13,412 nucleotides of DNA from Anaerolineae bacterium (GCA_018055515.1 JAGPHL010000024.1:6988-20399); one strand, 5' to 3'; shown: positions 1 through 7,150, counted from the stretch's first letter. Numbers and translations: made by a program. The notes: generated from the sequence alone by a model not told the origin.

Positions 1-2
1 CC

Positions 3-956
3 TTACCCCATCTTCTCCGTAAACGCATCTTCCCCAAAATGCTCCTGGTACCGCGCCTTGAACTCTGCCAGCGTGTAATGCTGGTTCTGCGGCCCGACGC
101 ATTCCAGCGTGTAGGTCGCCGCGAGCGCGCCGATGCGTCCGCAGACCTCCCAGGGAAGCCCGAGCGCCAATCCTTTGAGGAGCCCCGCGCGATAGGCGTC
201 GCCCACGCCGGTCGGATCGGCGATCTGCTGGGGCGGGACGACGGGCACCGTGACGCGGCGGTCGCTCCAGATTTCGGAGCCATCCGCGCCGCGGGTGATG
301 ATGACTGCCTGCTTGACGGCGGCGCGAATTTGCGCATCCGTGAGGCCCGTGCGGGTCTTGAGCAATTCGAACTCGTAGTCGTTGAGGATGAGGATGTCCG
401 CGCCCTCCAGTCCCAGACAGAGTGAATCGGCGCCGACGCGCACCACTTGCTGTCCCGGATCGTAGATGTAGGGAATGCCGAGCGTCTTACACTCCACAGC
501 GTACTTGTCCATGGCGATGGGGTCGTTGGGTGAGAGGATGACCATATCGGGGCGTTGTTTCAAATCGTGGAACGAGAGTTCCCGGGCATACGCCATCGCG
601 CCGGTGTAGAAAGTGGCGATCTGATTTTGGTCCAGGTCGGTGTTGACGAAGAAGGACGCCGTGAAAACATCGGGGATGGTGCGGGTGAGGCGGGTGTCCA
701 CGCCATGGTCTTCGAGCCAGCTGCGATAGTCTTCGAAGTCCTGTCCGGCGGTCGCCATCATGGAGGGATGCTCGCCCAGCAGCGCCAGATTATAGGCGAT
801 GTTGGCAGCGCAGCCGCCGCGCACGCGGCGCATCTCGTCTACCAGAAAACTCAGGCTGACCTTGCCGACGCGCTCCATGAGCAGATGATCGGTGAAATGC
901 CCCGGAAAGGACATCAGATAATCAAACGCAATCGAGCCGGTGACGATGATTTGCAT
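3..956 (-). CDS. PfkB-family kinase, AdoK-like adenosine kinase
   Basis: Ribokinase/PfkB-fold sugar or nucleoside kinase of 317 residues, a usual family length; cytoplasmic ATP-dependent phosphotransfer. Seen: an N-terminal segment VTGSIAFDYLMSFPG (residues 5-19), the glycine-rich PfkB signature GGCAANIA (47-54), and the C-terminal signature DPTGVGDAYRAG (247-258), where D253 is the expected catalytic base. From memory, the N-terminus, the SLSFLVD stretch and the DPTGVGDA box closely match actinobacterial AdoK (adenosine to AMP, purine salvage), so adenosine is the best-guess substrate. Substrate calls within PfkB are unreliable, and a generic carbohydrate kinase is the fallback. The start at 956 is chosen because AAGGAG lies a few bases upstream; the open frame continues to 1139 but that part is not kinase-like. 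It is divergent from the DUF59 operon and its leader contains several repeats. The stop codon lies at the very edge of the window, so the downstream context is unseen. Confidence 0.9.
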   Translation of the reverse strand: MQIIVTGSIAFDYLMSFPGHFTDHLLMERVGKVSLSFLVDEMRRVRGGCAANIAYNLALLGEHPSMMATAGQDFEDYRSWLEDHGVDTRLTRTIPDVFTASFFVNTDLDQNQIATFYTGAMAYARELSFHDLKQRPDMVILSPNDPIAMDKYAVECKTLGIPYIYDPGQQVVRVGADSLCLGLEGADILILNDYEFELLKTRTGLTDAQIRAAVKQAVIITRGADGSEIWSDRRVTVPVVPPQQIADPTGVGDAYRAGLLKGLALGLPWEVCGRIGALAATYTLECVGPQNQHYTLAEFKARYQEHFGEDAFTEKMG

Positions 957-978
957 CGTGTTCTCCTTCGAAAATAAA

Positions 979-1010
979 CACGTGCCCACGTGCCCACGTT
1001 CACACGTCAT
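979..1010. repeat. Four-unit 8-bp tandem repeat (CACGTNNN) in the kinase leader
   Basis: Four consecutive 8-bp units start with CACGT: cacgtgcc, cacgtgcc, cacgttca and cacgtcat. The first two units are identical and contain the palindrome CACGTG. The array lies 22 bp upstream of the kinase ATG, just before its Shine-Dalgarno, so it would be in the 5' untranslated RNA or be an operator. No known binding protein can be named from the sequence. It is too short and has no spacers, so it is not a CRISPR. Confidence 0.7.
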
Positions 1011-1013
1011 TTT

Positions 1014-1063
1014 CATGCTTGCATGACGGGCGCCAGCGCACGGCGTCTCCCATGGATTTCCAT
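1014..1063. repeat. Two short inverted repeats with TT centres
   Basis: CATGC-TT-GCATG at 1014-1025 and ATGGA-TT-TCCAT at 1052-1063 are both 12-bp inverted repeats with 5-bp arms and a TT centre, 26 bp apart. They lie in the minus-strand leader of the kinase gene. They have operator-like geometry but different sequences, so one shared regulator is not indicated. 5-bp arms are common by chance; low weight. Confidence 0.3.
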
Positions 1064-1097
1064 AAAAGAGGGCCGCGCTCATGCAGCTGTGCGGCCC
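1063..1097 (-). terminator. Hairpin plus T-tract, possible attenuator of the kinase leader
   Basis: On the minus strand a perfect 7-bp GC stem, GGGCCGC/GCGGCCC (arms 1091-1097 and 1070-1076, 14-nt loop), is followed directly by TCTTTTA (1069-1063). This is the form of an intrinsic terminator. It lies between the divergent DUF59 gene and the kinase start, so there is no upstream minus-strand gene for it to end. It would either attenuate kinase transcription starting further upstream or stop antisense transcription. The loop is long and the T-tract is interrupted, so the strength is uncertain. Confidence 0.4.
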
Positions 1098-1149
1098 AAC
1101 CTCCTCAATGTACCACAAATGGCGCGGAAGTCCAATCAAAGTTTGGAGA

Positions 1150-1177
1150 TAGGCATTCCTGCAACTTGGGGTAAAAT
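1150..1177 (+). promoter_or_regulatory. Sigma70-type promoter of the DUF59/envelope operon
   Basis: TAGGCA (1150-1155, 4/6 to TTGACA), a 16-bp spacer, then TAAAAT (1172-1177, 5/6 to TATAAT). Expected transcription start is near 1184, giving a leader of about 40 nt with AAAGGA (1209-1214) before the ATG at 1224. No other convincing promoter was seen before 4505, which fits one transcript for the following genes. Confidence 0.5.
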
Positions 1178-1223
1178 AAGGCCATTCAGAGCACGCCTTA
1201 ATTTAGCCAAAGGATGAAGCGCC

Positions 1224-1529
1224 ATGAACCTTGAAGCGACGCTGCGGGAACAAATCCTGTTGAGGTTGGTGGAAGTGATTGACCCGGAGACGGGGGTGGA
1301 CGTGTTGCGGATGCAGCTGGTGGAGGATCTCGAAGTTGACGAGCTGACCGGCAGGGTGAGCTACAGCTTTCGGCCTTCCTCGCCGCTGTGTCCGCTGGCG
1401 TTGAGCCTGGCGGCCGACATCAAACAGGCCGTAGGCAGCGTTCCTGGCGTGCGCCAGCAATCCATCACGGTGACTCATTACGTGCACGCCGACGAGCTGA
1501 CCCGCCTCATCAATCAGGACGAGCTTTGA
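1224..1529 (+). CDS. DUF59/MIP18 family protein (iron-sulfur assembly-like)
   Basis: Protein of 101 residues, typical for single-domain DUF59 proteins. Seen: an N-terminal helix with the family-like LRLVEVIDPETGVDVLRM (residues 13-30), where DPE (20-22) is a conserved turn, then a SPLCPLA segment (53-59) carrying the single conserved cysteine C56, followed by an amphipathic helix and an ITV strand. Family members (SufT, the N-domain of Mrp/ApbC, MIP18, PaaD) act in Fe-S cluster assembly or delivery. Which client this one serves cannot be read from the sequence, and no suf gene is in view. The start has AAAGGA 9 bp upstream. First gene of the probable operon; 74 bp separate it from the methyltransferase. 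Confidence 0.8.
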   Translation: MNLEATLREQILLRLVEVIDPETGVDVLRMQLVEDLEVDELTGRVSYSFRPSSPLCPLALSLAADIKQAVGSVPGVRQQSITVTHYVHADELTRLINQDEL

Positions 1530-1603
1530 ATTCTGCCGTCACAGGCGGGGCGTGTTTTTTCATCTCGCCAGGCGCTTTTGAAACCTCTGCCAGGAAGGAA
1601 TGT

Positions 1604-2443
1604 ATGCCAGTCCCTAATCGTGATTATCTGACCCAACTGTTGGAGGCATACTGGTTCGCGCCGCCGGTGGCGTTGTGGCGTTCGGTGGAACTGCGCACTC
1701 TTGCGCGTGAATCCTTCCTGCGGCCAATTCTCGATTTGGGCTGCGGCGATGGCCTGATCGCCAGCGTGCTTTTCGACGGCGAGGCGCCGCTTGAGGTGGG
1801 CTTCGATCCCTGGTGGGAACAGCTGCGGCAGGGAGCTGCCAGCGGCAGGTACGCCAGCGTGCAGCAAGCGTATGGAAACGCCATGCCTTATCGCAGCGGC
1901 AGTTTCGGCACCGTCTTCAGCAATTCGGTGCTGGAACATATCCCCGATGTGGAGCCGGTGCTGCAGGAGAGCGGACGGGTGTTGCGGTCGGGGGGACGGT
2001 TCATTGCCACCGTGCCGAGCGACGCTTTCCGGCGCTTACTGGCCGGCTATCGGAATTGCGCCGCAGTGGGCGATTTCGACGGGGCGGAGCGGTATGCGCA
2101 ACACATTGACGAGCGGCTGGAGCATTATCATTATTATTCCCCCCAGGAATGGGCGACGCTGCTGGAACGGGCGGGCATCCGCTTGCTCGCCGCGCGTTAT
2201 TACCTGCCGGCGAGTGTCGCGGCCATGTGGGACAAGAGCAACGTTGATTTTGGCATTACTGAACCCCGGCGCCCCTTGTATCACTGGTTGGCATCGCCGC
2301 GACTGCGGTGGCTGGGATTTCAACCCCTCCTCCGGCGTGAAGTGGTACGTCGCCTGAGCCGGAGCTGGCGCCGCGCCTACGAGATGGATGTCCCGGAGGG
2401 CGGCGTGGGCGCCGGCCTGTTGGTGGTAGGGGAAAAAGTGTGA
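1604..2443 (+). CDS. Class I SAM-dependent methyltransferase (Methyltransf_11 type)
   Basis: Cytoplasmic methyltransferase of 279 residues; substrate unknown. Seen: motif I LDLGCGDG (residues 43-50) for SAM binding, motif II GFDP (66-69) ending strand beta-2, the NAMPY segment (92-96), and the post-motif NSVLEHIPD (107-115) followed by LRSGGRF, all in Methyltransf_11 order. The rest (about 160-279) is rich in aromatic residues and Arg and probably forms the substrate-binding lid. The ATG at 1604 is chosen because AGGAAGGA lies 4 bp upstream; the frame is open further upstream but overlaps the DUF59 gene. The stop overlaps the next gene's GTG start (GTGA), so translation of the two is probably coupled. 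Being next to Fem-like and RfbC genes suggests a lipid, glycan or envelope substrate, which is inference only. Confidence 0.85.
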   Translation: MPVPNRDYLTQLLEAYWFAPPVALWRSVELRTLARESFLRPILDLGCGDGLIASVLFDGEAPLEVGFDPWWEQLRQGAASGRYASVQQAYGNAMPYRSGSFGTVFSNSVLEHIPDVEPVLQESGRVLRSGGRFIATVPSDAFRRLLAGYRNCAAVGDFDGAERYAQHIDERLEHYHYYSPQEWATLLERAGIRLLAARYYLPASVAAMWDKSNVDFGITEPRRPLYHWLASPRLRWLGFQPLLRREVVRRLSRSWRRAYEMDVPEGGVGAGLLVVGEKV

Positions 2444-3486
2444 CGTCGGCGCCCCTCGTGCCTGAAATTTGGGATCAGTGGGTGGCGCGTCATCCCTATG
2501 GGACGGTGCTGCAGACCTCTCGCTGGGGGGCGTTGAAGTCTGCCTTCGATTGGGACTCGCAGCTGGTGACGTTGGGAAGCGCGGAGCAGCCGACGGGGGG
2601 AGCGCTGTTGCTCACCCGGCGCTGGGCCTTGAGCCAGGTGACGACTCTGGCCTATGTGCCGCGCGGCCCCGTGGTGGAGTGGAGCGCTGCGGCGCTGGTG
2701 CGGGAGCTCGTACCGGCCGTGGAACGGGCGGCGCGCCGCAAACGGGCGTTGGCGCTGTGGCTGGAGCCGGAGCTGCCGGACGATCCCGCGAATCGTGCCC
2801 TGCTCGCGTCGTTGGGCTATCGGCCCGCTGCACGCACGATCCAACCGCGACAGACGATCGTGGTGGACCTCGCCGGCGACGAGGAGGCGCTCCTCGCGCA
2901 AATGAAGCAGAAGACGCGCTACAACATCCGTCTGGCAGCGCGCAAGGGCGTTACCGTCCGCGAGGGCGGGCCGGAGGAGCTCCCCGCCTTTTACCGGCTG
3001 ATGGTGGAAACGGGGCAGCGCGACGGCTTTGCCATTCACAGCGAGGCGTATTATCGGCGCGCTCTGGAGCTATTCCAGCCCGTGGGGCAGGCGGCGCTGT
3101 TGCTGGCCGACGTCGCTGGCGAGACGGTCGCCGCGCTGATGGTCTTTGCGTGGGGCGCGAAGGCCTGGTACTTCTACGGCGCTTCCTCGGAGCGCTGCCG
3201 GGAATGGATGCCGACGTATGCCCTGCAATGGGAAGCCATGCGGTGGGCGCGGCGCCGTGGCTGTACGACTTATGATTTGTGGGGCATCCCCGACGCCGGT
3301 GAGGAAACGCTCGAGGCGGAATTTGCGACGCGCAACGACGGCCTGTGGGGCGTCTACCGCTTCAAGCGTGGTTTCGGCGGACGGGTCGTGCGCTTTGTGG
3401 GGCTGTGGGAGAAGTCGCTCAGCCCCCTGTATCCTTTGGCCTTGCGGCTGATGCGCCTGGTGCGGCGGCGCGCGTCGGGTGCGTAA
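2440..3486 (+). CDS. FemA/FemB-like aminoacyltransferase (GNAT fold)
   Basis: Protein of 348 residues, the usual size of a two-subdomain FemAB protein. Known family members transfer amino acids from aminoacyl-tRNA to the lipid II stem peptide, making peptidoglycan cross-bridges; relatives (FemAB-like, BioF2) act in exopolysaccharide systems. Seen: an opening HPYGTVLQTSRWG (18-30), which is the common 'gs.lQs..W' of this family, a middle YVPRGPVV, the hallmark KTRYNIRLA (158-166), and a second-half GNAT-like core ending in YDLWGIPD and GVYRFKRGFGG. Start codon GTG at 2440, overlapping the TGA of the methyltransferase by 3 nt, with AGGGG about 8 bp upstream. The C-terminal 30 residues are basic, suggesting contact with the inner face of the membrane. 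A bridge-forming role is likely but the amino acid added is not predictable. Confidence 0.8.
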   Translation: MTSAPLVPEIWDQWVARHPYGTVLQTSRWGALKSAFDWDSQLVTLGSAEQPTGGALLLTRRWALSQVTTLAYVPRGPVVEWSAAALVRELVPAVERAARRKRALALWLEPELPDDPANRALLASLGYRPAARTIQPRQTIVVDLAGDEEALLAQMKQKTRYNIRLAARKGVTVREGGPEELPAFYRLMVETGQRDGFAIHSEAYYRRALELFQPVGQAALLLADVAGETVAALMVFAWGAKAWYFYGASSERCREWMPTYALQWEAMRWARRRGCTTYDLWGIPDAGEETLEAEFATRNDGLWGVYRFKRGFGGRVVRFVGLWEKSLSPLYPLALRLMRLVRRRASGA

Positions 3487-3524
3487 TCCCTTATCCCGTA
3501 GAAATTTCTTTCAGGAGTAGCGTC

Positions 3525-4085
3525 ATGCCTTTCAAATTTATCCCGCTTGCCCTTCCCGAGGTCATTCTCGTCGAGCCGCGGACTTTTACCGATGAGCGCG
3601 GCTTTTTTTTGGAGACCTACCGTCTTTCAGAATTCACGGAGGCGGGATTTCCGCCCTTTGTGCAGACGAATCATTCCCATTCTGCCCGCGCCGTGCTGCG
3701 CGGCCTGCACTTTCAGAAGCAGCCCGCCGCCCAGGGCAAACTGGTCACGGTGGTGCGGGGCGAAATCTACGATGTGGCCGTGGACATTCGGCGCGGCTCT
3801 CCAACGTATGGACAGTGGGTAGGCGAGACCCTCTCGGCGGAGAACCATCGCCTGCTGTATCTTCCGGCGGGCTTCGCGCATGGCTTCTGTGTGCTCAGCG
3901 CGGAGGCGGACGTGATCTATCAGGCGACGGCGGAATATGTCCAGGCGCTGGATCGCGGCATTTTGTGGAACGATCCCGCTATCGGGGTGCGGTGGCCTGT
4001 CGCCGAGCCGCTGCTCTCCGCCAAGGACGCGCGTCAGCCGTTGCTGGCCGAGGCCGACAACAACTTCGTGTATGCCGGGGAGTAA
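3525..4085 (+). CDS. rfbC: dTDP-4-dehydrorhamnose 3,5-epimerase
   Basis: RmlC/RfbC cupin enzyme of 186 residues, the normal length; it epimerises dTDP-4-keto-6-deoxyglucose at C3 and C5 in dTDP-L-rhamnose synthesis. Seen: DERGFF (23-28), QTNHSHS (47-53), RGLHFQ (59-64) with the expected catalytic base H62, KLVTVVRGEIYDVAVDIR (72-89), YLPAGFAHGF (112-121) with H119, and Y132, which fits the catalytic tyrosine position. The ATG at 3525 has AGGAG 7 bp upstream. It lies 38 bp after the Fem-like gene and 6 bp before the EamA gene. The other three rhamnose genes (rfbA, rfbB, rfbD) are not in view, so they lie elsewhere or the epimerase serves another deoxysugar. Confident on family. Confidence 0.93.
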   Translation: MPFKFIPLALPEVILVEPRTFTDERGFFLETYRLSEFTEAGFPPFVQTNHSHSARAVLRGLHFQKQPAAQGKLVTVVRGEIYDVAVDIRRGSPTYGQWVGETLSAENHRLLYLPAGFAHGFCVLSAEADVIYQATAEYVQALDRGILWNDPAIGVRWPVAEPLLSAKDARQPLLAEADNNFVYAGE

Positions 4086-4091
4086 GAGCTC

Positions 4092-4505
4092 ATGCCTTCC
4101 TGGGTCACTTGGGCGCTGCTGGCTACCTTCACCTTTGGCTTCTGGGGATATTTTCCCAAACTGGCGACGCAACATCTGGAACCGCGAACGGCGTTGCTGT
4201 ATCAGAACCTCGGCACGCTGCTTTCCAGCCTCGTGTTGTTGGCCGTGCTGGAAGTGCGGCTGACCTTTCACCCGCGCGGTGTGTTATTTGCAGTGCTGAC
4301 CGGCGTCGCGGGCACGGTGGGGACTCTCTTCATGCTCATGGCCGTGAACCAGGGACAGACTTCGGTGGTGATCCCGCTCACGGCGATGTATCCCGTCATC
4401 ACGGTGCTGCTGGCGGCTCTCACCCTCAAAGAGCCGATCACCCCCAGGCAGTTTGTGGGCCTGGGGCTGTCGCTTGTCGCCATCTATTTGATGTCGTCCG
4501 CGTAG
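4092..4505 (+). CDS. Small EamA-domain membrane transporter (half-size DMT)
   Basis: Integral membrane protein of 137 residues with one EamA repeat. Seen: five hydrophobic segments, near residues 5-22, 36-55, 63-84, 90-112 and 119-136, with the family-typical sequence VVIPLTAMYPVITVLLA in helix 4 and a terminal GLSLVAIYLMS. Full-size drug/metabolite transporters have two such repeats (ten helices), so this protein would need to dimerise; short stand-alone forms are a known group. Substrate unknown; location beside rfbC and the Fem-like gene allows a lipid-linked or nucleotide-sugar role, but this is not shown. The start has GGGGAG 9 bp upstream, overlapping the end of rfbC, which supports translational coupling. 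Confidence 0.85.
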   Translation: MPSWVTWALLATFTFGFWGYFPKLATQHLEPRTALLYQNLGTLLSSLVLLAVLEVRLTFHPRGVLFAVLTGVAGTVGTLFMLMAVNQGQTSVVIPLTAMYPVITVLLAALTLKEPITPRQFVGLGLSLVAIYLMSSA

Positions 4506-4609
4506 CGCGAGCGCCGGCAGCGGCGGCAGCCCGGTGGGAAGCCGCGCGGCAAGGGCGAGGACGCAAAACAGCGCTCTTGAATGCCATCTTGATCCGTTGA
4601 GGTGAGCCT

Positions 4610-5539
4610 GTGGGGTTATGGATCGTTCTCGGGGTGTTGGTGGGAGGGGTGATTTTAGCCGCCAGATTTTTTTCCAGCGTCGTCATTTTCCCGCGCACGC
4701 ATTCTCTGGAATACAGCTACGATTGGGAAGTGGAACACGGGGAGATCACGCCGGAGGGCTTCGGCAGCTGGCCCCGAGAGGAGGTGTGGATTCCCTCGCC
4801 CCACGGCTATGAGCTCCATGCGCTCTATGTGCCCGTCCCCGGCTCGAGGCGCACGGTCATCCTGGCGCACGGCATCACCTGGACGCTTTACGGCTCGGTG
4901 AAGTATGCGGCGCTCTTCTACCGTCGCGGCTACAACGTGCTCCTGTATGACCATCGCCATCACGGCGGCAGCGGTGGCCGCAACACTTCCTTTGGCTTCT
5001 ACGAGAAGGACGATCTCAAGGCGTGTGTGGATTGGGTGATAGCGCGCTGTGGGGCGGAGGGTGTGATCGGCACGCATGGCGAGTCCATGGGGGCGGCGAC
5101 GGTGCTCCAACATGCGGCGATAGATCCGCGCATCGCCTTCGCCGTGGCGGATTGTCCGTATGCCAGCGCGCGTGAGCAGTTCGCCTATCGCCTCAAGGTA
5201 GAATATCACCTGCCGGAATGGCCGTTGTTGCCGCTCGCGAGCCTGATCACGCGGCTGCGCGCCGGTTGGTTTTTCGGCCAGGCCTCGCCCATTGCCGTCA
5301 TCGGGCAGGTGGAGACGCCGATCCTGTTCATCCACGGTGCGGAGGATGCCTACATCCCGCCGGCAGCCAGCGAGGCGCTTTTCGAGCGCAAACCCGGCGT
5401 CAAGCGGCTGTACCTGGCGCCCGGCGCAGACCATGCGCAGTCTTTGGCGACGGACCCGGAAGCTTACGACCGCGAGTTGGGGGCTTTTCTGGCCGAGATC
5501 GGGCTTGAGGCAGAACCGGCGTCCGCAGCCGGCCATTAG
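4610..5539 (+). CDS. Membrane-anchored alpha/beta hydrolase (YqkD-like)
   Basis: Serine hydrolase of 309 residues; natural substrate unknown. Seen: an N-terminal hydrophobic helix (residues 3-27) that would anchor or export it, oxyanion-hole region ILAHGITW, nucleophile elbow GESMG with S159, acid D246 in HGAEDAY, and base H275 in GADHAQS, giving a complete Ser-Asp-His triad. The DHRHHGGSGG stretch followed by SFGFYEKDDLKACVDWV is typical of the YqkD/BAAT-like clan. Start is GTG at 4610 preceded by GAGGTG (4599-4604); the nearby ATG at 4618 is in another frame. 104 bp with no recognisable element separate it from the EamA gene, so it may or may not be on the same transcript. A second hydrolase with the same layout is encoded at 7229-8281. 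Confidence 0.85.
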   Translation: MGLWIVLGVLVGGVILAARFFSSVVIFPRTHSLEYSYDWEVEHGEITPEGFGSWPREEVWIPSPHGYELHALYVPVPGSRRTVILAHGITWTLYGSVKYAALFYRRGYNVLLYDHRHHGGSGGRNTSFGFYEKDDLKACVDWVIARCGAEGVIGTHGESMGAATVLQHAAIDPRIAFAVADCPYASAREQFAYRLKVEYHLPEWPLLPLASLITRLRAGWFFGQASPIAVIGQVETPILFIHGAEDAYIPPAASEALFERKPGVKRLYLAPGADHAQSLATDPEAYDRELGAFLAEIGLEAEPASAAGH

Positions 5540-5549
5540 AGGGGAGAAT

Positions 5550-5561
5550 CACCCCGGGGTG
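5550..5561. repeat. Perfect 12-bp palindrome between convergent genes
   Basis: CACCCCGGGGTG is a perfect palindrome in the 45-bp gap between the converging hydrolase and metallopeptidase genes. With no loop and no T-tract it is not a standard terminator. It could be a protein site or simply a feature of GC-rich sequence. Confidence 0.3.
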
Positions 5562-5584
5562 TTCGTGTGTCTCCGCGAGCCGTC

Positions 5585-6040
5585 TCAGTAAGCGCCGAGC
5601 TCGTGGAGGCGGTCGTCATCAATGCCGAAATGATGCGCGATCTCGTGGTACAGCACGTGCTGCACCAGGTCACGCACCTCGTCCTCGTTGACGCAACGCA
5701 GGACGATGGGATAGAAGTACAGGCTGATTTTATCGGGCAGCACCAGTCCATAGCGGTGAGTGCGGCGCGTCTGCGGCACGCCGTGATAGAAGCCCAGCAA
5801 TCCCATCGGCTGACTCACGTGCGTTTTGCGCAATGTCTCCGCATCGGGCCATCCTTCCACGACGATTTCCACGTTTTCCAGTTTTTCGCGGAATGTCGCG
5901 GGCAGCGCCTCGAAGGCCTCGACGACGAATTGCTGGAAGCGCGCTCGCTCTAGCCAGTGCATGGTTCCGGCTGAGGAAGCGCGAGCGCTTTCGCGTTCAA
6001 TCCCTCCATCATTCGTGTCACGCGCGGCGTCAGGCGGCAT
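5585..6040 (-). CDS. Zincin-like metallopeptidase family protein (DUF1025 type)
   Basis: Small predicted zinc metalloprotein of 151 residues. Seen: HEIAHHFG (132-139), an HExxH zinc site, followed by HELGAY at the C-terminus with H146 as the possible third ligand; upstream are VEGWP and a YGLVLPDKISLYFYPI strand region typical of the family. Members are short (about 120-130 residues) and mostly uncharacterised, and no substrate can be named. The start is uncertain. The ATG at 6040 overlaps the stop of the L,D-transpeptidase gene as TGATG, with GGTGGTGAG just upstream, which strongly suggests coupled translation. The first 26 residues are not family-like, so the ATG at 5962 (125 residues) is the alternative, but it has only a weak ribosome site. 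Confidence 0.8.
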   Translation of the reverse strand: MPPDAARDTNDGGIERESARASSAGTMHWLERARFQQFVVEAFEALPATFREKLENVEIVVEGWPDAETLRKTHVSQPMGLLGFYHGVPQTRRTHRYGLVLPDKISLYFYPIVLRCVNEDEVRDLVQHVLYHEIAHHFGIDDDRLHELGAY

Positions 6041-7089
6041 CAGCTCACCACCACCCGTGTGCCGGTGTTGGGGGGCGCGTCCAGCGTCTCCAGCTCATAG
6101 GGGACCTGGGGATCGGTCCACCGGAAGACCCACAGCGCAGCGCGGCTGGGGACGTTGAGGCAGCCATGGCTGTAGCGACGTCCGTAATCGTTGTGCCAGT
6201 AGGTGCCGTGGATGGCGACGCCGCTGCGGGTGAAGTACGTCGGAAAGGGCACGCCGGTAAGATCATAATCCTCGCCGACCATGCGCCGGGTGTGGCGCTT
6301 GTAGAGGATGCGGAATTCGCCCAAGGGCGTGGGCGTTCTGGCCGTCCCCGAGGCGATGGCAGTAGTGAACACGGGCTGTTCCCCCTCATAACAGGTGAGC
6401 ATCTGATTGCGGATGTCAATCTGGATCCACTTGTCGGCCCGCCCCGGCGAGATGGGCGTCAGCTCCGCGGGCGCGATCCGTCGTACCGACCAGGAGGGAA
6501 CGTACGGCCCGGGGGACCAGGTGATGCCTTCCTGAAGGCGATACCACCATTCGCCGGCAGCGTCACGCGTCGCCGCGATGACGCGGTACACGGTCTGATA
6601 GTAGAGCCGGCGGAGCACATAAGGGCCGCCGGGCTGCTGCCGGGCCTCGGCGTAGGGAACGCACACTTCGGCCCAAAAACCGGGCGGGGCGATGTCGGTG
6701 AGCACCTCTGTCTGGCGGTTGTTTTCCACGGGCTGGACGAAGCCGCTGTGAATGTAGCCTTCCTCGGTCTGATACCAGATGGGGTTGGTCGGCCAGGGCG
6801 GGTCGCCGGCAACGGCGCTGTAGAGCGGGATGACGGTGTCATGGCTCTTCCAGGCGACCACCGGCGCTTTGGGCGAGGGTTCCTGCCGCACGGCCTGTTG
6901 ATACCAGCTGATGATGCGGCCCAGCGTGGCGGGCGGCGGCTCGGCGCCGGGCAGCATGGCCGCTTTCTTACTCAGCCAGTGCGCCAGCAGGTTAGCGTCA
7001 TCCGGCAGAAAGGGCGGCGTGAGCAGTGCCGTCAGCGCGCCCAGCCCCAGTTGTAAGAACTCCCGTCGCGTCCAGGTTGGATGATCCAT
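6040..7089 (-). CDS. L,D-transpeptidase (YkuD domain), Tat-exported
   Basis: Envelope enzyme of 349 residues. YkuD-domain proteins form 3-3 peptidoglycan cross-links or attach proteins to the wall. Seen: a twin-arginine signal TRREFLQLGLGALTALL (7-23), so export in folded form is expected; a middle region (about 75-210) with two SH3-like stretches containing GYIHSG and PSWSV; then the YkuD domain from about 220, with KWIQIDIRNQMLTCYEG, GEFRILYKR, HGTYWH (H294, H299) and the catalytic SHGCLN with nucleophile C310. All expected residues are present. Its ATG has only a weak purine stretch upstream. The stop overlaps the metallopeptidase start (TGATG). A Tat signal on such an enzyme is less usual than a Sec signal. 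Confidence 0.92.
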   Translation of the reverse strand: MDHPTWTRREFLQLGLGALTALLTPPFLPDDANLLAHWLSKKAAMLPGAEPPPATLGRIISWYQQAVRQEPSPKAPVVAWKSHDTVIPLYSAVAGDPPWPTNPIWYQTEEGYIHSGFVQPVENNRQTEVLTDIAPPGFWAEVCVPYAEARQQPGGPYVLRRLYYQTVYRVIAATRDAAGEWWYRLQEGITWSPGPYVPSWSVRRIAPAELTPISPGRADKWIQIDIRNQMLTCYEGEQPVFTTAIASGTARTPTPLGEFRILYKRHTRRMVGEDYDLTGVPFPTYFTRSGVAIHGTYWHNDYGRRYSHGCLNVPSRAALWVFRWTDPQVPYELETLDAPPNTGTRVVVS

Positions 7090-7122
7090 GGTGTATCGCC
7101 GCCAGAGTGTGTATTCCGATAC

Positions 7123-7150
7123 AATTTATCACTTTCGGCGATTTATGCAA
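7123..7150 (-). promoter_or_regulatory. Weak candidate promoter for the L,D-transpeptidase
   Basis: On the minus strand TTGCAT (7150-7145), a 16-bp spacer and TAAATT (7128-7123), a 3/6 and 4/6 match respectively. It would place the start of transcription about 25-30 nt before the ATG at 7089. It is the best site in this 139-bp gap but weak, and read-through from the hydrolase upstream is also possible. Confidence 0.25.

Noticed and set aside
979..1010. CRISPR array
   Set aside because: Units are 8 bp with no spacers and no cas genes are in view.
957..1139. Upstream extension of the kinase to 1139
   Set aside because: The added 61 residues are not kinase-like, cross the hairpin and tandem repeats, and a good AAGGAG precedes the start at 956.
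1533..1560. Weak hairpin followed by six T before the methyltransferase
   Set aside because: The best stem is 5 bp with a wobble and lies 6 nt from the T-run; not convincing as a terminator and it would cut the apparent operon.
3815..4600. Plus-strand frame of 261 codons across rfbC and the EamA gene
   Set aside because: Frame-shifted shadow of two well-supported genes; no domain.
5833..7056. Open frame of 407 codons on the plus strand across the L,D-transpeptidase
   Set aside because: No motif or ribosome site, composition typical of a shadow frame, while the minus strand has Tat and YkuD motifs.
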